Positions 1-10,685 of a stretch of DNA of 64,000 bases are shown piece by piece. Under the pieces are notes generated by a model. The model made no database searches and had not been told where the DNA came from. It saw nothing but the letters and a program-made list of their open reading frames with translations. The number at the start of each line of letters is the position of its first letter. Positions within the stretch are counted from its first letter, which is position 1. Source of the DNA: Silurus meridionalis. Its lineage: Eukaryota; Chordata; Actinopteri; Siluriformes; Siluridae. The position numbers and the translations under genes are program-made. Location of the stretch: positions 16,985,664 through 17,049,663 of the forward strand of contig NC_060906.1 of the NCBI RefSeq assembly GCF_014805685.1. The letters are read 5' to 3'.

Positions 1-36
1 TCTTTCTTTTTTCTTTTCGTTTCTTTTTATAAACAG

Positions 37-164
37 CAGCTGATCTACTCAAACTCGGTGACGATTTCACCTTAAAATCCAACAAGGAGCACTGTGCAGT
101 TTGCAGCAAACATCCGGGAACTCGAAGGCTTAAGAGGAATAAACCACGTGGAAAAAGCAGATAG
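37..164 (+). CDS. Probable terminal exon of an unidentified protein-coding gene (5' part outside window)
   Basis: A pyrimidine-rich tract at 1-30 is followed by an AG at 35-36, a good splice acceptor. From there one frame stays open for 41 codons to a TAG at 162-164. The first codon is split (its last two bases are 37-38). The peptide begins ADLLKLGDDFTLKSNKEHC, continues with a CxxC-x-H cluster (CAVCSKH) and ends in a strongly basic tail (RRLKRNKPRGKSR). The Cys/His cluster could be half of a zinc site, and the tail could bind nucleic acid or act as a nuclear signal; both are inference. A possible poly(A) signal follows about 90 bases after the stop. I do not recognise the family. DNAAF2 lies convergent to MGAT2 in mammals, but the acidic C-terminus I recall for DNAAF2 does not resemble this. 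A transposon-derived exon is also possible. Confidence 0.42.
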
Positions 165-253
165 AAGATTATGTCCACACTGAAAACACAGGTGATCTGT
201 TTGTTGGATTGAGTTGTTGTTTAGTATGGCGAAATACAAAATCACGAACTATG

Positions 254-259
254 AATAAA
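254..259 (+). terminator. Possible poly(A) signal for the left-edge gene
   Basis: AATAAA lies 90 bases after the stop codon of the exon at 37-164. Spacing is reasonable for a short 3'UTR, but this hexamer is common by chance in AT-rich DNA. Confidence 0.3.
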
Positions 260-654
260 ATTGCACATACGAAGCAGATTTTTTCCGTGTTGCTACCCCG
301 AGAGACAGCGCATGCGCGGGGCATTAAAGGGAAGTGAGCAAGAATAATAATAAAAAGCGGTATTAAAGGGGATTTCCTATCGCCTGTAAAAAATTGGAAC
401 AACAATTACACTCTTTGAAACTCAACCCAACCTATGTTTAACGTACAAGTATAAAATACATTAAAACATTTCATATACAATGTTAAAATACACCAAATTT
501 ACATTCATTTTAGCAATGTCTTTCAGTTATGATCATTTAATATGTAATATGTTTAATAACGTGTTATTATAACTTTCTGCTGTGAGAAATCAATCATAGA
601 ATTTCAATACAGTAATTGTTAATGAAATTTGATTTCTCTCTTTTCTTTACTTCT
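260..654. other. Spacer, nothing recognised
   Basis: AT-rich sequence without a convincing coding frame, RNA gene or repeat. The minus-strand open frame at 169-405 has no recognisable motif and overlaps the probable exon's 3'UTR. Confidence 0.5.
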
Positions 655-1440
655 CTAACACACTCTCCATTACTGTGCACTGTTGATCCCAGATACCTAG
701 ACTCATCCACCTTCACCTCCTCTTCTCCCTGCAACTGTGCCACTCCACTGCCCTCCATCTCATTCACACACTCCTACTGACTTTCATTCCCATTTCCAGT
801 GCGTACCTCTCCAGGCTCTTCTCCACCTGCTCTATACTCTCACCACTAATCACAATATCTTCCCCAAACATCATAGTCCACGAAGACACTTGTCTGACCT
901 CGTCCGTCAACCTGTCCATCACCGCTGCAAACAGGAAAGGGCTCAAAGCTGATCCTTGATGCAGTCCAACCTCCACCTTAAACCAGTCTGTCATTCCTAC
1001 TGCACACTTCACTTCTGTTACACTGTCCTCATACATGTCCTGGACCACCCTCACATAGTTCTCTGACACACCTGATTTCCTCTTACAATACCACAACTCC
1101 TCTCTCGGCACCCTGTCGTACGCTTTCTCGAAATCCACAAACACACAATGCAACTCCTTCTGACCTTCTCTATACTTCTCCATCAACATTCTCAAAGAAA
1201 ACATTGCGTCTGTAGTGCTCTTCCTCGGTATAAAACCATACTGTTGCTCACAGATGGTCACCTCTTCTCTCAGCCAGGCTTCCACTACTCTTTCCCATAA
1301 CTTCATGGTGTGACTGATCAGCTTTATTTCCCTGTAGTTACTGCAGGTCTGCACATCTCCCTAATTTTTTAAAATCTGTACCAGCATACTCCTTCTCCAT
1401 TCCTCAGGCATCCTCTCCCTTTCCAAAATCTTGTTGAGAA
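655..1440 (-). mobile_element. RTE-type LINE fragment (reverse transcriptase domain)
   Basis: The minus strand encodes the central part of a non-LTR retrotransposon reverse transcriptase, readable from about 1440 (ERERMPEEWRR) to about 655. Recognisable blocks are QQYGFIPRKSTTDAMF, CVFVDFEKAYDRVPREELW and VGLHQGSALSPFLFAAVMD. The catalytic box that should read F-A-D-D reads F-G-E-D here, so this copy is dead. The longest clean frame is 764-1354; beyond it the frame breaks but family-like residues (the GEEEVKVDESRYLGST region) continue on the low-coordinate side. Both the endonuclease and the 3' end are missing. It belongs to the same family as the + strand copies at 51.4 and 60.3 kb. The RTE assignment rests on similarity to the CFDP2/BovB-like endonuclease-RT group and is an inference. 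Confidence 0.85.
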
Positions 1441-1490
1441 AATAATAACTACAACAAATAGAGAAAAGGCAGCTATAATCCCCCGAAACA

Positions 1491-1723
1491 CTTACCGCTG
1501 ATTGGACGAGACATCTGTCACTCAAGACATACAGGAAGTAGAAAGTCGATTCGTGTGTGAATGGAAACGTTTATTTATTTTACATTTAAGTTACAATATT
1601 GGGAAAATGGTTTTGAAGTAAGCACAAAATCACACAAGAAACAAAATTAGATGCACAATTTCTGTTTATCTTACACGCCCTGTATGTCCTGAGTGACAGG
1701 TGTCTCGTCCAATCAGCGGTAAG
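1491..1723. mobile_element. Palindromic MITE-like element with 45-bp inverted repeats
   Basis: Bases 1491-1535 and 1679-1723 are reverse complements over 45 positions with two mismatches, both arms ending in CTTACCGCTGATTGG. They enclose about 143 bases of AT-rich sequence with no coding potential. This is the form of a short non-autonomous DNA transposon or foldback element. I could not identify a target-site duplication, so the superfamily is unknown. Confidence 0.7.
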
Positions 1724-1993
1724 AATTCCATTCGCAAACTATACCTTTTCAGATTTATCTGATTTGTCGTTGTGCTTTCTTATTTTTTTTTATTTTGGTT
1801 TTTATTACTCATCGTGACCATAATTTGCTAGTTTTTTCATGGATTTTTTTTAATTGTGTTTTCTGATTTGTTGCACTTCTTGGCCACCGTACCATTACAT
1901 AGAGTTTTACTACACAATTAGGATTCCTCATTCATGCAAAACACACATGTGCACAGTAGATGGCAGCAACATATCCTACCACTATATACTACT

Positions 1994-2172
<179 letters not shown>

Positions 2173-2382
2173 AGTGGTGATGTAATTTCCTTTTGTTTTT
2201 TACACTAACAGCTCAGTCTAGTGGAAAGTAGCCCCAGGCTTCTTCTTCTTTAATTCAACAGCTCTTTTTTTTTCATGTGGTGGGAGGAAATATTCAATAT
2301 CTGAATACACAACCACATTCCCTCCACATTTGATTCAGCATATATATAAACATGCATAATGCTTTTGTTTAGTTCTCTGGTA

Positions 2383-2520
2383 GGTACATTTACATTGCAT
2401 TTAGCAGACACCCTTATCCAGACCGACAATCATTTCATTTTATACAGCTGAGCAGTTGAGGGTTTGGCTTGCCATCGTAACTACTGAGCTAACACTCTGG
2501 TATTGTTACTGGTACGAACA
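2383..2520. repeat. Dispersed fish repeat, SINE-like fragment
   Basis: The segment contains the wording typical of a widespread teleost repeat: ATTTAGCAGACACCCTTATCC, then a run similar to ATACAGCTGAGCAGTTGAGGG, then ACTGAGCTAAC. Diverged and truncated. Recognised from general familiarity with fish genomes, not from a search. Confidence 0.55.
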
Positions 2521-3945
2521 TATGAAGCATGCATCATTTTGCCATTAGACATAGACAAGGGTTTTTTTCTGGTCATTGCCATTGAATGCCCCTGTTTTGT
2601 ATAACTTTAGTTTAAAGTTTAACATTTACCTATTCTACCACACTCAGTTCAGTCACGTTCCACCTTGTTAATTTAGCTGATGAGCCGATTAACCTGCAAA
2701 ACTGAAATACTTGTAGGACTTTAGCAGGGGGAAACACATTGTAGAAATATATGGATATGTAGTGTGGATGCTTGAACCTGCTGAGGAAAAGCAGATGCTG
2801 TTGTTGGGGTTGTGTCTGATCAAAGAGAAAAAAAATAATGCTCTGCCATGAAGTACTGGTCAGACACCCACTTAATGTTTATTATTAGATTGTAGTCCTC
2901 CCATTTAATATTATGGTTAAGCAGCAATAACGATGTCAATAAAACATCATCTCTGGGCAGTTGGCTGACAACAGCTTTATTCCTATGCGCTCAGTATGAA
3001 TACTGTGGAAACGCAAACAGACCCAGCTGACACAATAGAAGCTGGCCTGATAAAAAATTCATACTGTATGTGACAGCAAATAGATTAGAGTGAGATGGAT
3101 CTTGTTTTTTCTGTCAAATCTGACTCTTAGGAATTTACCTCAATTTCTTGAAGCTGTCTGATATTAAAAGCCGACTTATTACTTTATTACTTTATTTAAA
3201 GCCTTCTTATTACTTGTAACTAAATTTACTCGATTTTTCTTTTTTATTTTGGAGTAAATCAAGTCAAAAGTATTATGTAGAATAAAAAAAAGAAGTACAG
3301 ATATTTAAACACCGGACTTAAGTACTACAATGCTGACTGTACATTACTTTTCACTTCATGCATTAAACAGCAATTGGCTTCAGAAGATCTTTGATTTGAC
3401 TTGAAATTGAAAGACAGTGGCAAGATTGAAATTATATTTGCATCATTTACCTTGTGTTGTAGGTTTTAAAAGGGCATTTTATTTTTACTTTCAGATTTCT
3501 CTTCCAACATATTTGATGGTTGATGGGCTGATTTGCCTCATCTGATGCCATAATGAAGTCTGTTTACATGTTGGCTTTGGGAATTATTGGACTCTACAAA
3601 CAGTAATAAAATACACAACACTCTCCAGACACAAATTCATATGCATGTACAACACTAGATCAGTGGAGTACAATCACTGATATTTTTTAGATTTACAGCA
3701 AATATACTGTAATGGTATATCATGACAGAATGAGGTTTGTTCACTAAGGTGCTGGAAGATTCAGCTGTTGAGTATTAGCAAGGGTTAGGTGAGAGGTTTT
3801 ACAATCTCATACTGGAGCCTCATCCTGCAGCCACACAAACTACATTCAGTCTAAGCACTTTGGTTTGTTTGTAAGCTGTTTTACATTTTTGCAAATTACA
3901 TGCAAATGATATGCAAAATGTAAAACTGAAGCTTAAAATTCAACT
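2521..3945. other. Spacer, mostly unique; hAT-like scrap near 3.2-3.36 kb
   Basis: No gene seen. Around 3200-3360 the pattern of AGTA/ACTT strings (GAAGTACAGATATTT, then ACTTAAGTACT) resembles the terminal part of a Tol2/hAT-type element such as the clearer copy at 28.2 kb, but it is too diverged to delimit. Confidence 0.3.
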
Positions 3946-4262
3946 AGCCAGCCTTCGCTCCCCACGCCGCCCATGACCCTGTCGCCGGTTCACCACTGTT
4001 CCTTCATTGGAGCACTTTTGTTAGATACTGATCACTGCAGACCAGAAACATCCCACAAGAGCTGCAGTTTTGGAGATGCTCTAACCCAGTCGTCTAGACA
4101 TCACAATTTGGCCCTGCTTCTAACACATCAATTTTAAGGACAAAATATTTATTTTGATATATATATTTATTTTGATATATATCCCACCCACTAACAGGTG
4201 CCATGATGAAGAGATAATCCTTGTTTTTTTACTCACCGGTCATAATGTTTTAATGTCATAAT
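3946..4262. repeat. Dispersed DNA-transposon-like repeat
   Basis: Characteristic strings of a common teleost interspersed repeat are present in order: CTGATCACTGCAGACCAG, CAAGAGCTGCAGTTTTGGAG, CACAATTTGGCCC, ATCCCACCCACTAACAGGTG, and a terminal GGTCATAATGTTTTAATG. An internal TATATATTTATTTTGATA duplication lies at about 4145-4180. Confidence 0.6.
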
Positions 4263-4349
4263 GGTATGCCTGGTTGGTGTATTGAAGGACAGTGTATTTT
4301 TTATTTAAAACTGAAGCATTTAAATACCAACAAAAATCACTAAAGTAAA

Positions 4350-4527
4350 CTGTGCAGTACGAAAAACGAGCAAAATGCAAAACCTTTTGCACCTGGTGCA
4401 CAAGAGTTTGGCGACACGACTCGCACAATTTAGCCAGCTCTGTTTCACTGAAGTATTTTCTCCCAGGCATCTCTCTTAAAAACTTGAACTGGTACCAAAT
4501 ACCTGGCAATGTAATTAGTGACAGCAT
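4350..4527 (-). other. Possible coding relic (unrecognised peptide)
   Basis: The minus-strand frame carries MPGRKYFSETELAKLCESCR followed by QTLVHQVQKVLHFAR. The balanced composition looks more protein-like than the rest of this AT-rich region. After the ARF motif it degenerates into Phe/Tyr-rich sequence that overlaps the repeat ending at 4262. A splice-donor-like CAG|GTGCAA lies inside the frame. It could be an exon, a retrocopy fragment or chance; I cannot name a family. Confidence 0.25.
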
Positions 4528-4530
4528 TTG

Positions 4531-5319
4531 TTATCTTGCCATCTGTCGCTTTTTTTCTTTCAGATGGAACTTTCTTGCTAAATAATGCCAAAGTTAAATT
4601 TTATTCTTTTTAACATCACCCTGTCTGCTGCAGGCACGTTGTGTTCAGCCGAAGCTTTTCATAATCCTTATATTTAGTATAGTGAAAAGTTTGAAGGTGG
4701 TGAAAGGGATCGGTCATCTTTTGACTAACATCTGACCTTTTAAAACCAAGCCACCTCGAACCTAGTGATTACGATCCATGTCCAGGAATGAATTCTTGCA
4801 TGGATTTGGAGATTGCTGGTGTGTATTAGGTGAACACTTCATGCAGCATTATGACTGGTTAATGAAAACGAGTGACATTCTAAAAAAAATGATTTTGCAT
4901 ATCATTAAAACAATAATTACTATGCTATTGCACACTATGTATCGCACACCCTCTAGCGGTGACTTTGGGATACGCACACATGAAATTTATCCACTTGTGT
5001 GTACCTGAGTTTTTGAAGTGAATGTATACAATCTGTATAGAATTAAATCATTCATATTTCAATCTAATCTATACATTTTTCATATCCTAGCAGAATAATT
5101 TGCACATAGTTCTCATACATAAAACAGTCCTTTTCGACATCATCAAAACTAGTCACATATTTAGAGGCTACTGAATTGAATTGTACTGTGGAGTATCAGC
5201 AGATTCTGAGGAATTGTAAATTATTGAACTATTGATTTAAGATTGAACTTGTATCGTGTAGAGGACTGGGTAATATATTAATTATTAAAATAACAAGCTT
5301 AATTAAAGTATCTGATAAC
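4531..5319. other. Spacer, nothing recognised
   Basis: AT-rich, without supported genes. A short CCCTCTAGCGGTGAC string near 4950 resembles the edge of a dispersed repeat. Confidence 0.45.
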
Positions 5320-5324
5320 TGTTT

Positions 5325-5736
5325 GGCAGTCTTTAATAAAAGAGAGAGCTGGAGACAGAATCTCTTCATGAGGCTTCTTCTTTATTCATGATAGTTTGGA
5401 AGCAAATCCATAAATATTCCAGCTTTCTAAATATAGTACTGAGTTATTTGCGCTCCACACAATTTACATAATTATCTATTAGTTACAAAAGACATTCTTT
5501 TCCTAATGCAGCTCCTACTCACAATGTTCACAGTGTTCTCCCTGCACATCCTTCCCAGTGTTATCCTTATAGGCACCACTCAGGGTCAAACGTATCTCAG
5601 AGTCTCTGCTTCTTTACCCTAACAGGCCTTATCGACAAAACACGGTGACCCAATGTTTTCTCCTTCTGGTAACTCAGATATACAGAATGCATAATAAGGC
5701 ATCAGAAGGCTAACGGCAGCCCGAAACATCTCAACA
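5325..5736 (-). mobile_element. Possible solo LTR of an endogenous retroelement
   Basis: Read on the minus strand, the segment starts near TGTTGAGATGTTTCGGGCTG and contains AATAAAG about 60 bases before its end. A U5-like stretch follows (AGCCTCATGAAGAGATTCTG, then TCTCCAGCTCTCTC). That promoter/poly(A)/U5 layout is typical of an LTR. No gag, pol or env remnant lies nearby and I found no clear target-site duplication, so the boundaries are approximate. Confidence 0.35.
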
Positions 5737-5984
5737 CACGCATACATATCTAACGCTTTTCACTGCTATGCACTTAATCATGGTATCAATCATAAAATAA
5801 TCTTTGCTCTGGATAAGTGCTTTTGTGGGTATTTGATGAACACAAAATTCAACACATTAATAATTCTGGCCATTATTCATTCTGGTCTCTATTTTAGGCA
5901 ATATGTAGAAGTATAATGAAATTTGGTGTTTTGTCCTTTATTTGTGTTGCACCTGTGCATGTGTGTATGTTACACTGGTTTCCC

Positions 5985-6195
5985 ATGTCTTTTTCATTTC
6001 TTAAGCAGCAGATACTCAGGCACCAAGGTGGACATTTTTTATATAGTTTTTAATTATTATTTTTTTTTTACATTACTTACTTTTTTTTTCTTATACTGTA
6101 TTTCTTTCATGTCTACAAGTTGGACAGTTGTAAAAAGCATTTCACTATACGTCATACTCTGTATAAATGTGTATGTTATAAATAAAATGTGAATT
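5985..6195 (+). mobile_element. LINE 3' tail fragment
   Basis: The sequence ends with the tail wording common to fish LINE families: AGTTGTAAAAAGCATTTCAC, then AATAAAATGTGAATTTGAAT. The usual pattern is a non-LTR 3' end with a short repeated tail. No coding part is attached. Confidence 0.5.
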
Positions 6196-6339
6196 TGAAT
6201 ACACCCATACTGAGTGGGAAAAATCTCTAAACCTGTTACAGGCACAAGCAAAGGCAACTTCTTTCGGCATGACATAATCAATACTATATACAGTATATAT
6301 AAATATAATATATTTTATATATATCTTATAAAAGCTGCC

Positions 6340-6612
6340 AAAGTTAAGCCTCTGGGTTACGGATCACAAGGCTGAGGGTTCAAGCCTCACCACTACAATC
6401 AAGTCAAGTGAAGTTTATTTCTATAGCGCTTTTCACAACAGACATTGTCTCAAAGCAGCTTTACAGAATTTAACAGTTAAGGTGAACAATGTGTATTTAT
6501 CCCTGATGAGCAGCCATGGCGACTGTGGCAATTAGATGTTATGAGGAAGAAACCTTGAGAGGAACCAGACTTAAAAGGGGAACCCATCCTCATTTGGGTG
6601 ACATCATCAGTG
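6340..6612 (-). mobile_element. L2-type LINE 3' tail, minus orientation, with SINE-like scrap
   Basis: The reverse complement of 6399-6612 matches the 3' end of the L2-type element at 23849-27870: a CACCCAAATGAGGATGGGTT-like start, TCTGGTTCCTCTCAAGGTTT, the GCTGCTTTGAGACAATG block, the AGCGCTATA motif and a short repeat tail. Bases 6340-6395 carry a tRNA-like string (GGGTTACGGATCACAAGG, GGGTTCAAGCC) that may be a SINE remnant. Confidence 0.75.
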
Positions 6613-8192
6613 TGATTATACTCTATAAAACAATACAAAACACCAGAGAGTGAGAACTAATAACAATGCTGCCTCTGTTGGGCTCTTGAGTGCGGCTTTG
6701 AAATCTCTAGTCCGAGGTTGCTGTATTATAGCAGACCTTAACATTTTTATAATCTAGAATATGGAAAGATTTTTGCTGTGCTAAAATGTACGTCATCTTT
6801 TCTGGCAGTCAACTTTCAAATGAATTATACTAACCTACCTGTCTGGATTGCCAAGGATGCCTGAGGGCCTGTTGTGTCTTTTTTCCAATACAGCATGTCC
6901 AAAACAATGAGCAGTTTACATATCTAATTTTTTCCTCAAATATCTGTGTTTAACACTTTTGGGTGTCTGTTGAGAGACACAGTCCAGATTATATTTTGGC
7001 CTCCTGTTTTTGGCTGACATGACCAAATAATATATACATATACATTCTTTTAAACAAAACAGTGTGCTTATTTAAGTTACCATAGCTTTTCTGCCAACTC
7101 CAAACAGTGTGGCCAGTCTTTTCTGACCACAAAGCTTTTTCACCTGCACCTGATACTCACCCCCCACCCCCAACACCCCCAAGCTATGCAAATTCTAATG
7201 CTTTACATGAGAATCTCAAGACGTCAGCAGTTTCTGTGATATTCACACCCAGCCTGTCAGGCACCAACAACCAAGCAACAGTAAAATCAGAAACACTCAG
7301 ACACCTTTCCCCTATTGTGATACACGATACGCACAGTAATTGAAGCTCTTGACTTGTCTCAGCAGCATTTCATACATTTCATGCTGCACATGATTAGCAG
7401 ATGTAAAGATGTTCCCATTAAAGTGATTGGTGCATGAATATGTGAAAGGATAAAGGGACAGGGCAACCCCAATAAAGGAACCGTGTTAAGACTGCTGTGT
7501 ATCGATGGAGACAGGTGGACTTCTTTATCCTGAGGTTTATTCCCTTGAAAGAGTAAACCACACGATTCATAACAAAGGGCTCAACTGAACAACTGAGTTC
7601 AAAAAAAGGACATCGGTTATCTAAATTTCAGACTGAATCAATAAAAAAAAGTCATGTTACCTCATTGAAATCTTTGCACTAATCTCAAATTCCATTTCCA
7701 AAAGTGTTCGCTAACCATAAGCTCAAAGGAATTGCAGTGATGTGACTTGTCTGTTCTTGTTCTATTATTCTTGAGATCTGTGATGCGATAACCTTTAGTA
7801 TACTTTACCATTTTATACGCTTTTATCCTACAAGCAACTTCCAGAATACGTCAAGATTATGAATTTCATTATCGCACTTCATAGCTCAAACTATTACCAG
7901 TGTACCTACTGATGTGACACCAACACTGTGAAGGAACATTGTTCAAACGTTTTAGTTGTACCAAATATTATCAAATATTTATTATTTTATAAATACTGAC
8001 CTTAAAATTATTTTTCAATTGTTAAATTTGTTCTATAAACATTTTTACTTATCAGAGAATAGTGCAAGTTCTACTTGTGATAATACACCCCTTTATCCGT
8101 TACAACCCACAAGGCTGTGTACGTGACTCAACTGTTCTTGTGAATGCAGCTATTTAAATCATACCACCAAATGTGCCCACTAAGTGTAAGTG
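6613..8192. other. Spacer, nothing recognised
   Basis: AT-rich unique-looking DNA. The open frame at 7107-7343 is Pro/Thr-rich with no family signature and no coding context. Confidence 0.45.

Positions 8193-8269
<77 letters not shown>
8193..8269. repeat. (CA)n microsatellite
   Basis: About 38 uninterrupted CA units. Confidence 0.98.
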
Positions 8270-8271
<2 letters not shown>

Positions 8272-9180
8272 TATAATCTTGTCAGTTAGCCACCAAAGTG
8301 ACAAACATAGAGCTAGGCAACAGATAAATCATTTAAGAAAGATGCCTAAGAACTGCTAATAAAAAACACAAATTAAATCTGCAATAACATTGCATGCAAT
8401 ATTCTTGTTCAGATTGTACCACAAGATGCCAACAATAAAAATCCTCATTGTACAATGATATAGAAAAAAAAAGCAAGTCTCAGCATGTAAATATGTTACA
8501 GGTAACATGTGCTCACTGGGTTGACCTTCGCCCATACGGCATTCAGTCCACAAAACCTGCAATGAAGCAATTTGGACTTTGAAATGTTGGAAGGTTTTAA
8601 TAGAAAAAAAAAAACTCAATACTCTGGTACTACGCTCAGACTGGAGTAGGAAAACTTTGTTTTAATTATTTAGGTCCTCACAACTGTGGGACAAAAATCA
8701 ACCCTATTGCACTGTAGTATAACATATTAATTGGAAAGTAATTGGCTGCCTTTTTCACACATAACTAGAACAATGAGGACATGAAGAACTATAACATGGC
8801 TAAGCTGTAGCTCACGGAAATGGGACAGGGTGTCTCAAAGGACCTCATTTAGTTGCAAGAAAAAGCCAAGGGATTTAAATAGGCCAGAATTATGCAAGTA
8901 TCTGCCGCCTTGATGGAAATATGAGCTGGTGTGCTGTTATAAAGATGATGTCGAACCCAAGAGGTGACAAAATACATGTAGGTTCACCTCCATTATTGGA
9001 AATGTTTGTCTTTCAAAATTGCCTTCTACATGTGTTAAGCAGTGTGTCCATTAACTACATATTGTGTTCTTAAACAAGTCAGCTGCAAAGATATTCATTT
9101 GTTCACTAATTTGTTCTATCAGCACCAGTTTTCTTTTCTTGTGCTTAAACAAATCACCAAACTCCAATCCCATATACCTT
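8270..9180. other. Spacer downstream of mgat2
   Basis: No supported gene or repeat; contains A-rich runs. It lies beyond the predicted 3' end of the minus-strand mgat2 transcript. Confidence 0.45.
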
Positions 9181-9186
9181 TTTATT
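9181..9186 (-). terminator. Probable poly(A) signal of mgat2
   Basis: AATAAA on the minus strand (TTTATT on +), about 120 bases past the mgat2 stop codon. Confidence 0.55.
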
Positions 9187-9307
9187 TGGAATATTTCAAC
9201 AAAACAGGCAATATAAAGAAGTAGTCCATTAAGAATTTGTAAAGGCTTTCATTAGAGGATGCAAAAGAAAATGAAAAACAAACCAACAAACAAAAAACAA
9301 TATAAGG

Positions 9308-10647
9308 TCACTGTAACCGAAGATAGCTCTTGCAGAGTTCATGGTCCCTGATATCACCCCATCCTCCATTTTTGACATGAGGGGCAACTCCACCAGCCCC
9401 AGATGCAGGCAGTCTCTTTGTGATGAGCAGATTTTTTGGGAACAGCTGGTTTGTGCTGCTCTGAAGTATACTTTCTACCTTTCTCTTTTGATTAATGGGC
9501 ATACATGTGGACTTCTTATGGTGCATGCCACAATCCCCAGCGTGAAAGATACGGGGAGCTTCACTCACCATGACCTTCCAGAAAGTGGGCAGACAGTTCA
9601 CAGTTAGATGCTGAAGGGACCAGTCCCAGTTGTAATCATCGTAGGTGCAGAAGGCTTCTGTGCACCGGATGAGTTTTTGGTATGTGTCCCTGTCCATGGC
9701 CATGCCCATGTTGTGCTCTGTGGATTTCCAGACCTTCACCTCAACGCGGTTGGCTTTGCTGGCATAACCGATGTGCCCGTAACTCCCTAACGAAATAATG
9801 TCACAGTCAGCACACTGCTCCTTCTTTAGAGAGGTCATCAGCTTGAGAAGATGGTAAAATCTGGGGCTAAGTAGTGGTCCTCCTCGATAAGAAGCACCAA
9901 TCCTTTGTGATCCTTCAGCGCACGGACCCTCTCCCAGACGAAATGTAATTTCCACCACCAATGGTGTTTTGTTTGGGAAAATTTCGCCTCACGGTAATGG
10001 CCAAAAGAGTCAGGGTACTCTGCATTTATGCAGCCGAGTTTTAAGGCGTCTTTCTTGGAAATGTCTCTAGGGCAGTCTCTAGGGTCATTCCCTGGAAACT
10101 CTTGAGGATACAGCTGGATGCTAAAAGGAAAGAATATCTGAAGGACAAGGCAGAAGTCGATCGATGAAACTATACTGTTAATCTCTGGCGACCAGAAGTC
10201 ATGGCTGAATATAAGTAGGACATTCTCAATGCCTTTTGCCTTTCTCAAGCTTTCTACAAGCAACCTCAGGTACTCTGGTCGATTGTGAACCTGAATTACT
10301 ACTACCAGGTCGTCCTTCTGGCGTTTTGACTTGAACTTCTCCTCATTCCTTAAGGTCTGGTCAAAGTTGATTTGGAACACAATCCCCCGGTACACCAGAG
10401 TGGAATTATCTGTCAAAGGTTTGAGTAAAACTTGTTTTTCTGGAAGCGTGTCATTGCCTGGTTTCCGGGTTACTGACGCTGTGACCTGTGCCAGACTACT
10501 AATGCTGCTTTTCTTTACAGCCTCCACTTCTTTAGGAAAAACAGGATTTCCTCTTTTCTGTTTCCCACTGCTCCAAACGGCAAATCCGCAGATTAGGACC
10601 ACCAGAGTCAGGATCACCACTTTCCTCTTGTAAATTCGGAATCTCAT
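9308..10647 (-). CDS. mgat2: Alpha-1,6-mannosyl-glycoprotein 2-beta-N-acetylglucosaminyltransferase (GnT-II), with one frameshift
   Basis: GnT-II (family GT16) adds GlcNAc to the alpha-1,6 arm of N-glycans in the medial Golgi, the step that opens complex N-glycan synthesis. The start MRFRIYKRK is the conserved cytosolic tail, followed by a membrane anchor (about residues 10-26), a low-complexity stem and a luminal catalytic domain. Visible motifs are NFDQTLRN, QVHNRPEYLRLL, FSHDFW, KLGCINAEYPDSFGHYREAK, the metal/UDP-sugar-binding EED (residues 255-257), WKSTEHNMG, CTYDDYNWDW, FHAGDCGMHHKK and the C-terminal NGGWGDIRDHELCKSY. The coding region is a single exon, as in other vertebrates. The frame breaks once, just after the residues APDF: the A-run at 9856-9859 (T-run on the coding strand) appears one base short. 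Across the break the two parts total about 446 residues, against 447 in human. No other damage is seen, so I favour a sequencing or assembly error over a pseudogene. Confidence 0.95.
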
Positions 10648-10685
10648 GATAAGCTTTCACCCGGTGGGATATTAAAAATCAATGA

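Noticed and set aside
6352..6395. Possible tRNA gene (GGTTCAAGCC B-box-like string)
   Set aside because: Lacks a matching A box and cloverleaf stems; better explained as a SINE remnant.
9608..9790. + strand frame opposite mgat2 (60 codons)
   Set aside because: Antisense shadow of the conserved mgat2 coding exon.
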